A stretch of DNA of 32,593 bases from Candidatus Accumulibacter sp. UBA704 (GCA_002304785.1 DBMG01000014.1:1-32593), one strand, 5' to 3'; counted from the stretch's first letter, positions 23,116-31,430 are shown. Notes: a model not told the origin generated them from the sequence alone. Translations and numbers: made by a program.

Positions 23116-23482
23116 ATGCGGATACTCCTTTGATGGTCCAGTAGACAGTCTATTGGGCAGGCAGTCTTGCATCGCTCGAGATGCATGGCCCGCTCGGTTG
23201 GAGAGTGTGATTATCCGCAAGTTCGTAAGGTGCTCTGTGCGCCATCGAACAGAGCACGCGGAGACGCGAGGGGATGATCAATGGAGTTCTGGATAAGTCC
23301 GCGCCGGTCCTCGCGGATAGATGCGCGGTTCCCAGGAAAGATGCAGATGGCAACTGACCGACAGCGAGCAAATACCTTGGACAACCCACAACCCGCGCAT
23401 GCAGGCAGGGCAGGCCGGCCCGCCGGAGCCAGTGCGAACCGGCCGGCCCGCCGCCAGAAGTCCTATCAGGAGGGTAATCACC
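23116..23482. other. Divergent region with operator 14 and AsmA leader
   Basis: 367 bp. Operator 14 and a GATAAT -10-like hexamer (23215-23210) face the left-hand gene. The plus-strand frame 23321-23482 joins the AsmA gene but lacks a ribosome site and is rich in Pro/Arg, so I treat it as leader. Confidence 0.5.
23236..23251 (-). promoter_or_regulatory. Dyad operator 14, upstream of 22666-23115 gene
   Basis: TGTGCG-CCAT-CGAACA, full consensus. The symmetry extends outward to 12-bp arms (23230-23241 and 23246-23257; GTGCTCTGTGCG and CGAACAGAGCAC) with one mismatch. GATAAT (23215-23210) starts 28.5 bp from the centre and matches five of six -10 positions. Confidence 0.75.
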
Positions 23483-25438
23483 GTGACACTGCCTCGTTCG
23501 CTCAAATGGATTGCCGGGTCTCTTCTCGCACTCATCATGCTGATGGCGGGTTTTGTCGCGATTTTCGACTGGAACTGGTTGCGTGGCCCAATCGAACGCA
23601 TGACGCTGGAAAAAACCGGTCGCGAACTGGTCATCGGCGGCAATATCGAGGTCAGGTTCGGCTGGCCGTCGCCCCATATCCACACCGGTGCCGTAACGTT
23701 CGCCAATCCGGACTGGGCCAGGGAGAAACAGATGGTTGCCGCCGAGGCGATGGACATCACGATCGATCTGGCGCAATTGCTCCGGAGGAACATCGTATTC
23801 TCCGAGGTGAGCTTAGTCCGTCCGGTGATTTTTCTTGAGCGGAGTCCGGACGGCCGAAGGAACTGGTTGCTGGACATGCAGCAGCAGGACGAATCGGCAC
23901 GCATCCAGATCGGCCGCCTCGCACTTGACCAGGGATCGCTCGGCTACGACGATGCCGGGCAGAAGACGAGCATCCGGGCCAGGATCTCGACGTCAGATAC
24001 ATCGGCTGCCGGCCAGGCGCTCGAGTTCACGGCGCAGGGAACGTTCAAGGGAATGCCCCTCAAGGCCAACGGCAGCGGTGGGCCTGTCCTCGGTCTGCGC
24101 GACGAAAATACGCCGTATCCTCTGACCGCTGACCTTGCCGTCGGGCGCACCGCCGTCAAGGTTAGCGGAACCATCACCAGCCTGCTGAAATTCTCCGCGA
24201 TTGACATGCGCCTCGATCTGAGTGGCGACAGTCTGGCGCAGCTCTTCCCGTTGCTTGGCATCACCTTTCCGGAAACGCGCCCTTACGTGACGGCGGGGCG
24301 TCTCGCGCACAGCGGTCAAGCGTGGCACTACAGGAAGTTCTCCGGCCGGATCGGCGAAAGCGATATTGCCGGTACGCTGCAGGTCGATGCCGGCAGAAAA
24401 CCACCGGCACTGAAAGCGAATCTGGTGTCGAAAGTTCTCGATATTTCCGATCTCGGCCCGCTGATCGGCGCGCGGCCCGGTCGGATACCGCCCCCCAGTC
24501 AGGACGCTGCGCCGTCTTCCAAAACGGATTCGGCGAGTCCAGAGCAAGTCCGGCTGCTGCCCGACATGCCCTTCAGGATGGATCGCTGGGGTAGCGTCGA
24601 TGCGCAGGTCAGCCTGAAAGCCGGAACCATCCGCCGTGCCGGCGTGCTGCCGCTCGAGGGTCTGGTAACCCATCTCAGCCTGCACGATTCCGTGGTGACA
24701 CTCGATCCGCTCGATTTCGGCGTAGCTGGCGGTCACCTCAAGGGCGTGATTTCCCTGGATGGGCGCAAGGACCCAATCCGCGCGAAAGCTCAGGTTTGGG
24801 CAAGAAACATACTCATCGCCAAGCTGCTTCCAACCTCTGTGTCGAATGAAGCAGGTACCCCAGCGGGTACCGGCGAGATCAACGGCGAGTTCAATCTCTC
24901 CGGAAACGGCAACTCGGTAAGGAGCATGCTGGCGGCTTCCAGAGGCAAAGTCGCTCTGGTTGTCGTCCGGGGCGAGATCAGCAAGATGACGATGGAAAAA
25001 GCCGGCGTGCATTTGTGGGAAATAATGGAGCTGAAGATGACCGGCGACAAACTCGTCAAGATACGCTGCCTGGTTGCCGACTTCGACGTCAATGAGGGAA
25101 TCATGCGCACCAACGCGCTGGTCTTCGATACCGAGGTCACAACTATCCTTGGGACAGGCACGATCGATCTCGGGACAGAGAAACTGGATCTCACCTTGAC
25201 CCAGAAAACCAAAAATACCAGCCCGCTGGCCCTGCGCAGCCCGATCCATGTACGTGGCAGCTTTGCCCGTCCCGATGCCGGAGTCGACAAGGGGCAGGTC
25301 ACCGCCCGCGCGCTTGGTGCGCTGCTGCTGGGGGCGGTCAATCCCCTGCTGGGGTTGATTCCGTTGATCGATGCCGGCCCGGGAAGCGACAGCGAATGCC
25401 GGCAACTGATCCAGGATGCCAGGGAGACGTCGCGCTGA
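23483..25438 (+). CDS. AsmA family protein
   Basis: 651 residues. GTG 23483 is chosen because AGGAGGG lies 8 nt upstream and the protein then begins with an N-terminal anchor (LKWIAGSLLALIMLMAGFVAIF). The rest is the large periplasmic AsmA-type beta structure: an N-terminal AsmA domain (LEKTGRELVIGGNIEVRFGWPSPHIHTGAVTFANPDWA) and the C-terminal AsmA_2 region (GEINGEFNLSGNGNSVRSMLAASRGKVALVVVRGEISKM, VFDTEVTTILGTGTIDLGTEKLDLTLTQKTKNTSPLALRSPIHVRGSF). AsmA-like proteins are thought to carry phospholipids from inner to outer membrane. This fits the envelope theme. No dyad lies in the right orientation directly upstream, though operator 14 is 230 bp away. Confidence 0.9.
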   Translation: MTLPRSLKWIAGSLLALIMLMAGFVAIFDWNWLRGPIERMTLEKTGRELVIGGNIEVRFGWPSPHIHTGAVTFANPDWAREKQMVAAEAMDITIDLAQLLRRNIVFSEVSLVRPVIFLERSPDGRRNWLLDMQQQDESARIQIGRLALDQGSLGYDDAGQKTSIRARISTSDTSAAGQALEFTAQGTFKGMPLKANGSGGPVLGLRDENTPYPLTADLAVGRTAVKVSGTITSLLKFSAIDMRLDLSGDSLAQLFPLLGITFPETRPYVTAGRLAHSGQAWHYRKFSGRIGESDIAGTLQVDAGRKPPALKANLVSKVLDISDLGPLIGARPGRIPPPSQDAAPSSKTDSASPEQVRLLPDMPFRMDRWGSVDAQVSLKAGTIRRAGVLPLEGLVTHLSLHDSVVTLDPLDFGVAGGHLKGVISLDGRKDPIRAKAQVWARNILIAKLLPTSVSNEAGTPAGTGEINGEFNLSGNGNSVRSMLAASRGKVALVVVRGEISKMTMEKAGVHLWEIMELKMTGDKLVKIRCLVADFDVNEGIMRTNALVFDTEVTTILGTGTIDLGTEKLDLTLTQKTKNTSPLALRSPIHVRGSFARPDAGVDKGQVTARALGALLLGAVNPLLGLIPLIDAGPGSDSECRQLIQDARETSR

Positions 25439-25543
25439 CCGGACGTAACGGCGTGTTCCGTGGAGAAGCGGAATCGGGAGTGCGGATTGAGGTCGAACGG
25501 CCGCAGGCGGTTCGCGCTTCTGGCCGGCGACAAATGCCTGCTA

Positions 25544-25559
25544 TGTGCGCTGTCGTACA
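25544..25559 (+). promoter_or_regulatory. Dyad operator 15, upstream of 25677 gene and PLD-like lipoprotein
   Basis: TGTGCG-CTGT-CGTACA, full consensus, with CTA before and GAGC after. TACCGT (25581-25586) lies 29.5 bp from the centre. It is 117 bp before ATG 25677. Confidence 0.72.
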
Positions 25560-25676
25560 GAGCATTCCACGCCAGTTGCGTACCGTGGTCATGGCAGATT
25601 TGTCGAGTTTTTTTGGATCGTACCGCTTCCCGGCGGACGCAGTCCGATATCCAGTGAAAGAAACGGGGAACAGAAA

Positions 25677-26582
25677 ATGCGTTATTTATTCATTGCGTTA
25701 TGGATGGTGTTCATGTCGGCAACTTCGGCCGTCGCTCAGGTGAGCGTGAGCATCGGTGTCAATGTGCCTGTTTATCCGGAGTTGGCACGGGTTCCTGGCT
25801 ACCCCGTGTACTATGCCCCGCGTATGAATGCCAATTTCTTCTTTTACGACGGCATGTACTGGGTTTACCAGCGAGACAACTGGTATGCGAGTTCCTGGTA
25901 CAACGGGCCGTGGGATCTCGTGGCCCCGCAGGTCGTGCCGATGTTTGTTCTGCGCATTCCCGTACGGTACTACCGGAATCCTCCCGCGTATTTCCGCGGC
26001 TGGCAGCGGGATGCGCCGCCGCGCTGGGGTGACCATTGGGGGAACGACTGGGCGCAGCATCGTAGCGGATGGGACAAGTGGGACCGCCGTTCAGCTCCCC
26101 GGCCGGCGCCGTTGCCTGTGTACCAGAAGAAATACACCGGGGACCGCTATCCCCAGCCGCAACGGCAGCAGGATATGCACAGCCTGCAATACCGCTACCA
26201 GCCGCGTGATGAACAGGTACGGCAGTACAACCAGGAACGAAACCAGACACCGCAGGATGGTCAGCGTGTGACTCCGATGCCGCCTCCGCCTCGCCCGCAG
26301 GCCGCTCCGGTCGCCCCGCGCTCGCAGTCTCCGCAGCCGGGGGGCTCGTTCGAGCGCAGGTCGGAACCGCGCCAGATTCCCGACCGGCAGGGCACTCCGG
26401 CCATTCAGGAACGCCAGCAACCGTCACGGCAAGGGGCAGCGCAGCGTGAACGTGAACAGCAAGCCCCGGCAGCGCGTCAGGACACTACCCGGCAGGGCCG
26501 GGGGGCGCCGCAGGAGGAGGGGCGAGGTCAGGAGAAACAGCGTGAATCCGGTGAAGAACGGGGCCAGGGACGGAACAGATAA
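25677..26582 (+). CDS. Secreted Pro/Gln/Arg-rich envelope protein
   Basis: 301 residues. Signal peptide about 1-20 (..MSATSAVAQ). A folded aromatic-rich N-terminal part follows (VSVSIGVNVPVYPELARVPGYPVYYAPRMNANFFFYDGMYWVYQRDNWYASSWYNGPWDLVAPQVVPMFVLRIPVRYYRNPP, about 21-105), then a linker with RGWQRDAPPRWGDHWGNDW. A long, probably disordered tail rich in Pro, Gln, Arg and Glu runs from about 135 to the end. I know similar uncharacterised proteobacterial proteins; no enzymatic motif. AGAAA is a weak ribosome site before ATG 25677. It probably forms an operon with the phospholipase-D-like gene 84 bp downstream, under operator 15. Confidence 0.78.
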   Translation: MRYLFIALWMVFMSATSAVAQVSVSIGVNVPVYPELARVPGYPVYYAPRMNANFFFYDGMYWVYQRDNWYASSWYNGPWDLVAPQVVPMFVLRIPVRYYRNPPAYFRGWQRDAPPRWGDHWGNDWAQHRSGWDKWDRRSAPRPAPLPVYQKKYTGDRYPQPQRQQDMHSLQYRYQPRDEQVRQYNQERNQTPQDGQRVTPMPPPPRPQAAPVAPRSQSPQPGGSFERRSEPRQIPDRQGTPAIQERQQPSRQGAAQREREQQAPAARQDTTRQGRGAPQEEGRGQEKQRESGEERGQGRNR

Positions 26583-26666
26583 TCCAGGGAGTTGATTTGG
26601 AGTGCCAAGGCGTTCCTCTTCTGACCAAGGCGGTGGACGGCGGTTGTCCGGTATTTGGGGCAAAGC

Positions 26667-28064
26667 ATGAAAAACCATGCGCTCATGATTCTTGCGACTG
26701 CGCTTTCCGTGTTCGTGGCAGCAGGTTGTGCCGCCCTGCCCGATACCGAGGCTCACATCGAGCGGCACACCGGGCAGGCCGCCCGCTTCGAAAATGCGAG
26801 AGGCGCGCTTTCCACGGCGAAAAGCGCCGCCATCCTCGCCGAACTCAAGAGCCAGTCCGGCGACATCGACATCCTGGAAAAGCAGATGGTGCTGGAGCAG
26901 GCCATTGCCGGCAGCCCGCTCGTCCTCGGGAACAAGGTCACGCTGTTACAGGACAGTGCGCAAACCTACGCGGCGATGTTTGCCGCGATGCGCACGGCCC
27001 GCGATCACATCAACCTCGAAACCTACATCATCGAAGATGACGAGATCGGGCGCCAGTTTGCGGATCTGTTGCTGGAGCAGCAGGGCAGGGGCGTCCAGGT
27101 CAACCTGATCTACGACAGCTTCGGTGCGCTCAACACGCCCAAGGAGTTCTTTACGCGGTTGACGGACGGCGGCATCGCCGTGCTCGAATTCAATCCGCTC
27201 AACCCGCTCGCGGTCAGGAAGACCTGGCAGATCGATAACCGGGATCACCGCAAACTGCTGGTGGTCGATGGCAAGGTCGCGTTCATCGGCGGGATCAACA
27301 TCAGCAGCGTCTATTCGTCGGGGTCGGTCCCCGGGCTGGGCGCCAGGTCGGCTCGGCCGGAATTCGGCGCCGCGGTTCCCTGGCGTGATACCGACCTGCA
27401 GATCGAAGGTCCGGTGGTTGCCGAATTGCAGAAGCTGTTCATGGAAACGTGGGAAAAGCAGCGCGGCAAACCGCTCGCCGCGAAGGACTATTTCCCCGCG
27501 CTGAACGAGCAGGGCAAGGACATCGTGCGCGCCATCGGCAGCTCGCCCGACGACCCGTTCAGCCTGATCTACCTGACGCTGATTTCAGCCATCGGCAACG
27601 CCGAACGGCACGTGTACCTGACGCAGGCCTACTTTGTTCCCGATCCCCGTTTGCTACAGGCGCTGGTGAACGCGGCCGGACGCGGTGTCGACGTGAAGCT
27701 GATCCTGCCGAGCCATTCCGATTCCGACATTGTCTTTCACGCCGGCCGTTCGCACTATTCCGCCCTGCTCAAGGCCGGCGTCAAGATATACGAGCGGCGC
27801 GGCCCGTTGTTGCACTCCAAGACCGTGCTCATCGACGGTGTCTGGTCCTGCGTCGGTTCGACCAACCTGGATTGGCGCAGTTTTCTCGATAACGACGAAA
27901 TCAACGCGGTCGTTCTGGGGCGCGACTTTGCCGGGCAGATGCAGACCATGTTCACCAGGGATCTCGACGCGTCGGAAGCCATTGATCCGGAGCAATGGAA
28001 AAGCAGATCGACCCTGCTGCGCATCAAGGAGTGGGAGAGTAGCTTGTTGCAGCGATTGCTTTAG
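26667..28064 (+). CDS. Phospholipase D / cardiolipin-synthase-like lipoprotein
   Basis: 465 residues. The signal with lipobox VAAGC (Cys21) points to outer or inner membrane anchoring in the periplasm, unlike the membrane-spanning Cls enzymes. It has two PLD half-sites: HRKLLVVD (His194, Lys196, Asp201) followed by GGINIS, and HSKTVLID (His383, Lys385, Asp390) followed by GSTNLDWRS. Both are complete HxKx4D motifs, so phosphatidyl transfer or hydrolysis is possible. Motif order and length match the cardiolipin synthase ClsC/YmdC-like group. ATG 26667 is chosen over TTG 26655 because of the signal peptide. It follows the Pro/Gln/Arg-rich protein gene. Exact substrate not determinable. Confidence 0.9.
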   Translation: MKNHALMILATALSVFVAAGCAALPDTEAHIERHTGQAARFENARGALSTAKSAAILAELKSQSGDIDILEKQMVLEQAIAGSPLVLGNKVTLLQDSAQTYAAMFAAMRTARDHINLETYIIEDDEIGRQFADLLLEQQGRGVQVNLIYDSFGALNTPKEFFTRLTDGGIAVLEFNPLNPLAVRKTWQIDNRDHRKLLVVDGKVAFIGGINISSVYSSGSVPGLGARSARPEFGAAVPWRDTDLQIEGPVVAELQKLFMETWEKQRGKPLAAKDYFPALNEQGKDIVRAIGSSPDDPFSLIYLTLISAIGNAERHVYLTQAYFVPDPRLLQALVNAAGRGVDVKLILPSHSDSDIVFHAGRSHYSALLKAGVKIYERRGPLLHSKTVLIDGVWSCVGSTNLDWRSFLDNDEINAVVLGRDFAGQMQTMFTRDLDASEAIDPEQWKSRSTLLRIKEWESSLLQRLL

Positions 28065-28138
28065 GACAGGGCCGAAACCGTTACCAGGAAGTCTGATGAA
28101 CAGAAGCAGCGGTGCTGCATGGGGGTTCGTAAAATCTT

Positions 28139-28195
28139 CAAGTGGACGAATATAATTCTTTCAAGTGGACGAGGTCTTTCGTTACAATTGGACGC
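28139..28195 (+). repeat. Three 23-bp-phased direct repeats before the DUF4143 ATPase
   Basis: CAAGTGGACGA at 28139 and 28162 and CAATTGGACGC at 28185 start exactly 23 bp apart. TATAAT (28151-28156) lies between the first two, and the third abuts the ATG at 28196. Phased repeats over a promoter and ribosome site look like an autorepressor operator. Confidence 0.75.
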
Positions 28196-29440
28196 ATGAC
28201 TTATCCTCCTTTTGTTGATCGCCTGATCCGTCCGCGCTTGATCGAAGCGCTGGCCGACACTCCGGTTGTCCTGATCCACGGGCCACGCCAATGCGGCAAG
28301 ACAACGCTCGCCAAGACCGTTCCGGGGTATGCCTACATCACCTTTGATGACGCGATCCGACTGGCCGCGGCCAAGGCGGACCCGGTTGGCTTCGTGGCTG
28401 ACCTGCCGGACAAGGTGGTGCTGGACGAAGTGCAACGCGTGCCGGAGCTTTTTGTCTCTCTGAAAGCCGCCGTCGATCGCGATCGGTACGCGGGGCGTTT
28501 CATCCTGACGGGATCTGCCAACGTGCTGCTGGCGCCGAAACTCTCCGACTCGCTGGCCGGTCGGATGGAGTTGCTGCGTCTCCACCCGCTGGCACAGAGC
28601 GAACTCGCCGGTAGAGGCAGCCAGTTCATCGACGCTTTGTTTGCCGCTGCCTTCAGGCCGCACACCGTTACCCGTCTTGGCAAGGAACTTGCGGAACGCA
28701 TCGTTGCCGGCGGTTATCCCGCCGCCTTGGCACGAAGTGCCGGCCGCCGCCGTCGCGAGTGGTACCGCGCCTATATCGAGACGCTGGTGCAGCGAGATGT
28801 CCGCGAACTGGCGCGCATTGCTTCGCTCGATATTCTGCCACGCCTGCTGCAATTGGCCGCTGGGCAAACGGCGAGATTGCTCAACGTCAGCGAACTGGCG
28901 GCGCCGTTCCAGGTGAGCCGCCCGACCATTGCCGACTATGTGACCCTGCTGGAGCGGATATTCTTGATCGAACGCCTGCCTCCCTGGCACAGCAACCGGT
29001 TGAGCCGGCTGATCAAGACGCCGAAACTGCATCTGGGCGATACCGGCCTGGCTGCCGCCTTGCTCGGATTCGACGCCGAGGCTTTGCTGGCAAAAGACCG
29101 GAACCTGTACGGCCAGTTGCTAGAAACCTTCGTGTTTCAGGAACTCCGCCGCCAAGCCGGCGAACACGATGGAAGCCTCGGGTTCCATCATTTTCGCGAT
29201 AAGGACGGTTATGAAGTCGACATTGTCATCGAGCGTGAAGGGCGCGACGTCGCCGGCGTGGAGGTCAAAGCGTCCGCCACGGTCACCGAATCGGACTTCC
29301 GCGGATTGCGTAAGCTCAAGGAAGCGAGCGGACCGCGTTTTGTATGTGGCGTGGTGCTGTATGACGGCGAAGCTGTCGCGCGCTTCGGGGAAGGACTTTT
29401 TGCGGTGCCGATCGGGGCGTTGTGGAAAGAAGGGAATTGA
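28196..29440 (+). CDS. AAA family ATPase with DUF4143 C-terminal domain
   Basis: 414 residues. P-loop GPRQCGKTT (about 29-37) and Walker B KVVLDEVQ (73-80) with the AAA_14 arrangement (LTGSANVLLAPKLSDSLAGRMELLRLHPLAQSEL). A middle winged-helix-like part (LLNVSELAAPFQVSRPTIADYVTLLERIFLIERLPPW) is followed by DUF4143, ending in a PD-(D/E)xK-like core (HFRDKDGYEVDIVIEREGRDVAGVEVKAS). Such proteins are widespread, often patchy, and of unknown role; ATP-driven nuclease or regulator functions have been suggested. ATG 28196 directly follows the third phased repeat and has only a weak ribosome site. It sits alone between the PLD gene and yihY and has no TGTnCG dyad, so it looks like a separately acquired cassette. 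Confidence 0.9.
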   Translation: MTYPPFVDRLIRPRLIEALADTPVVLIHGPRQCGKTTLAKTVPGYAYITFDDAIRLAAAKADPVGFVADLPDKVVLDEVQRVPELFVSLKAAVDRDRYAGRFILTGSANVLLAPKLSDSLAGRMELLRLHPLAQSELAGRGSQFIDALFAAAFRPHTVTRLGKELAERIVAGGYPAALARSAGRRRREWYRAYIETLVQRDVRELARIASLDILPRLLQLAAGQTARLLNVSELAAPFQVSRPTIADYVTLLERIFLIERLPPWHSNRLSRLIKTPKLHLGDTGLAAALLGFDAEALLAKDRNLYGQLLETFVFQELRRQAGEHDGSLGFHHFRDKDGYEVDIVIEREGRDVAGVEVKASATVTESDFRGLRKLKEASGPRFVCGVVLYDGEAVARFGEGLFAVPIGALWKEGN

Positions 29441-29549
29441 ATCCCGATAATTCTCGCGCTTCTCTTACATCGATTGCAGTAGAAATGATATGAGTAATTC
29501 CACATCTGCTTTTGTTGACGTGCGGTAGGGCTCGTAACTCGCTACGTTC

Positions 29550-30431
29550 CTACGGCAGTTTTTCGGCCAGGTTCTGATCCAGCTGTTCGTATTCGGAGAT
29601 GACTTGCGCTCCGAGCAAGAGCAGGGTGGCAACGATTTCCATGCTGAACAGGGCAATGACCGCTGTTGTCAGCGAGCCGTAAACCACGCTGGCACTCGAC
29701 AGGGTCGTGAAATACCAGACGAGCAGGTGGCGGATGCCTTCCCACGCCGAGGCCGTGAAGAAGCCGCCAATCAACGCGTGGGGCAGGGCCGTGCGCCCGA
29801 CGGGAACAAAGTAGAAGATCGCCGAGAGGATGATGGTTTCTGCTCCGAGTCCCAGCAGGTAGAGCAGCACCCTGGAAAGGCCGCTCAGGGACCACTGCCA
29901 GATCAGGAAGTCGACGCTGAGCAGCGCCATCGCTTTCAGACTGACGGAAACGACCGTCACGACAAGCAGGCTCGCCGCGAGAAAAAACATCAGGCAATAC
30001 GGGAGCAGGGCTGATATCAGGAAATGCCGCTTCTGCGTGCTCTGGCGATGCGAAAAAATCACAGACATCGATTTTTCGAGCACCGAGAAGGCCAGAGAAC
30101 TGAAGAACAGCATCGTCACCAACAGGATCACGCCGATGACTGCACGGTTCTTCAGAAACAGGGCCAAGTCGCTCACCAGGGCCGATGATTGACTCGGCAC
30201 CAGCCATTCCAGGTAGCGCCCTAGAGTTCCGAGCAATTCGCCCTGGTCCACGAGGTGCGACAGAGCGATCACGGCCAGGATGAGGAATGGCACGATGGAA
30301 AGCAGGGCGTAGTACGCGACGGCTCCCGCCAGTAGAAGCCCCTGGTTCTTCTGGAAGCCTTTCAGGATCCGAAGCAAGAAAGCTACGGGGTGCTGCAGAA
30401 CCTGAAGGGCGGTCGCGCCAGGAATGCGCAT
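29550..30431 (-). CDS. YihY/BrkB family inner membrane protein
   Basis: About 293 residues with six predicted spans. Signature segments are LLAGAVAYYALLSIVPFLILAVIALSH, VIGVILLVTMLFFSSLAFSVLEKSMSVIF, ALLPYCLMFFLAASLLVVTVVSVSL, LSAIFYFVPVGRTALPHALIGGFFTASAWEGIRHLLVWYF and VYGSLTTAVIALFSMEIVATLLLLGAQVISEYE. The family was once called ribonuclease BN in error; it is now an uncharacterised transporter-like membrane protein. Start: ATG 30431 has GAGG at 8 nt; ATG 30464 is an alternative without a good site. Operator 16 lies 113 bp upstream. Confidence 0.92.
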   Translation of the reverse strand: MRIPGATALQVLQHPVAFLLRILKGFQKNQGLLLAGAVAYYALLSIVPFLILAVIALSHLVDQGELLGTLGRYLEWLVPSQSSALVSDLALFLKNRAVIGVILLVTMLFFSSLAFSVLEKSMSVIFSHRQSTQKRHFLISALLPYCLMFFLAASLLVVTVVSVSLKAMALLSVDFLIWQWSLSGLSRVLLYLLGLGAETIILSAIFYFVPVGRTALPHALIGGFFTASAWEGIRHLLVWYFTTLSSASVVYGSLTTAVIALFSMEIVATLLLLGAQVISEYEQLDQNLAEKLP

Positions 30432-30544
30432 TCGGTACGCCTCGAAATCAAAACCGGTGAACATGCCAGTGGATATGCCTTCGCGCCGCAAAATATGTTC
30501 GGAACGTGGCCTGCATATTATCCATTTGTTGTCGCCCAAACTTA

Positions 30545-30560
30545 TGTGCGCTATCAGACA
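30545..30560 (-). promoter_or_regulatory. Dyad operator 16, upstream of yihY
   Basis: TGTGCG-CTAT-CAGACA, one mismatch (A at position 12), with TTA before and GA after. On the minus strand GATAAT (30522-30517) starts 30.5 bp from the centre and matches five of six -10 positions. Confidence 0.65.
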
Positions 30561-30675
30561 GATGCCCACAGGCGCTTGGACGATAGTTGCGGCGACGGGT
30601 TTCGCGCGCGCATGCCAGCCGAAGCAGGTGTGTTGTCATGCATTTCTTGGAACGCCCATGAAGTATATGTCAACA

Positions 30676-30698
30676 CCCCCTGAGGCTTTAATCAGGGG
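30676..30698. repeat. Inverted repeat between yihY and lapA promoters
   Basis: CCCCTGA and TCAGGGG form a perfect 7-bp stem around an 8-nt loop. There is no T run. It lies between the two operators and may be a relic terminator or a regulatory hairpin. Confidence 0.4.
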
Positions 30699-30768
30699 AA
30701 AGAAGCCGAAGGGCGGCGGGCCTCAAACATAATCTGATGAATCAGCAGTCAGGCAAAAACAGGCGTTC

Positions 30769-30784
30769 TGTTCGGTGTCGTACA
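30769..30784 (+). promoter_or_regulatory. Dyad operator 17, upstream of lapA
   Basis: TGTTCG-GTGT-CGTACA, full consensus, followed by GAC. AATGCT (30806-30811) lies 29.5 bp from the centre, like CATGCT at operator 12. It is 207 bp before ATG 30992. Confidence 0.7.
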
Positions 30785-30991
30785 GACGGCTCCGGGGTTG
30801 TGTGAAATGCTGAACGTAGTGGAAGTATGCGCGGCGAATCTGATTGCCGGATTCGGCGTGGCGGAATCCTTCGCCTTCTGTTTGTTCCGCACGATCTGGA
30901 AACGGAAATCGTCGCTGACGAACCGGAAGATGTTTGCATTCTCATGACATCCGGAAAATACGGGGATGGTTTTCCATCAAAGGAGCAAATA

Positions 30992-31402
30992 ATGCACCTC
31001 ATGCTGATTCTGGGCATCGTCTTCGCCATCGGCGCCGTCGTTTTTGCGCTGCAGAACAATGTGTCCGTCATCGTGTCCGTGGCCTTGTGGCAATTCGAGG
31101 GGTCGCTGGCGTTGGTCTTGCTGGTGGCTCTCGGGTTGGGAGTCCTGATTGCCGGGTTGTTGTCCTCGCCCACCGTGATCCGTGGGCAGTGGACCGTCTC
31201 GCGGCTGCGCCATCAGGTCGCTGCACTGGAGGAGATGCTTGACCAGCAGCATCTTCGCAACAACGAGCTTGCCGCCGAACTGGCAGAACTCGCGCACATC
31301 ACCGGGAACCCGGATCGGGAACCAGTCGAGGAAAAACCCTATGTCGGGTTTCGGGAAATGCTCTCCGGTGGCGACGATGCGAAGCGTCCGCCATCCGTTT
31401 GA
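30992..31402 (+). CDS. lapA: LapA-domain inner membrane protein
   Basis: 136 residues: two membrane helices (MLILGIVFAIGAVVFALQNNVSVIVSV and SLALVLLVALGLGVLIAGLLSS) around the DUF1049/LapA core VVFALQNN, then a coiled-coil tail (RLRHQVAALEEMLDQQHLRNNELAAELAELAH). LapA assists LapB in controlling lipopolysaccharide synthesis in E. coli; no lapB lies here. AAAGGAGC precedes ATG 30992 and the longer frame from 30827 is rejected. The tiny interrupted ORF at 31431 and the AI-2E permease follow on the same strand and may share the transcript under operator 17. Confidence 0.9.
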   Translation: MHLMLILGIVFAIGAVVFALQNNVSVIVSVALWQFEGSLALVLLVALGLGVLIAGLLSSPTVIRGQWTVSRLRHQVAALEEMLDQQHLRNNELAAELAELAHITGNPDREPVEEKPYVGFREMLSGGDDAKRPPSV

Positions 31403-31430
31403 CGGCGCTTGTCTGCAAAGGAGAGGTGAA

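Larger units (their letters stand above)
30432..30991. other. Divergent intergenic region yihY / lapA
   Basis: 560 bp without a supported gene. It holds operator 16 facing yihY, a hairpin at 30676-30698, and operator 17 facing lapA. Plus-strand frames at 30390-30732 overlap yihY antisense and carry no family signal. Confidence 0.55.

Noticed and set aside
23993..25405. Minus-strand open frame antisense to AsmA
   Set aside because: Shadow of a recognised AsmA gene; no start signal and no domain.
28139..28195. CRISPR-like array
   Set aside because: Only three short 11-bp units, no spacers of CRISPR length, no cas genes; better read as phased operator repeats.
30390..30732. Plus-strand frames between yihY and lapA
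   Set aside because: They overlap yihY antisense and span operator 16; no ribosome site or recognisable protein.
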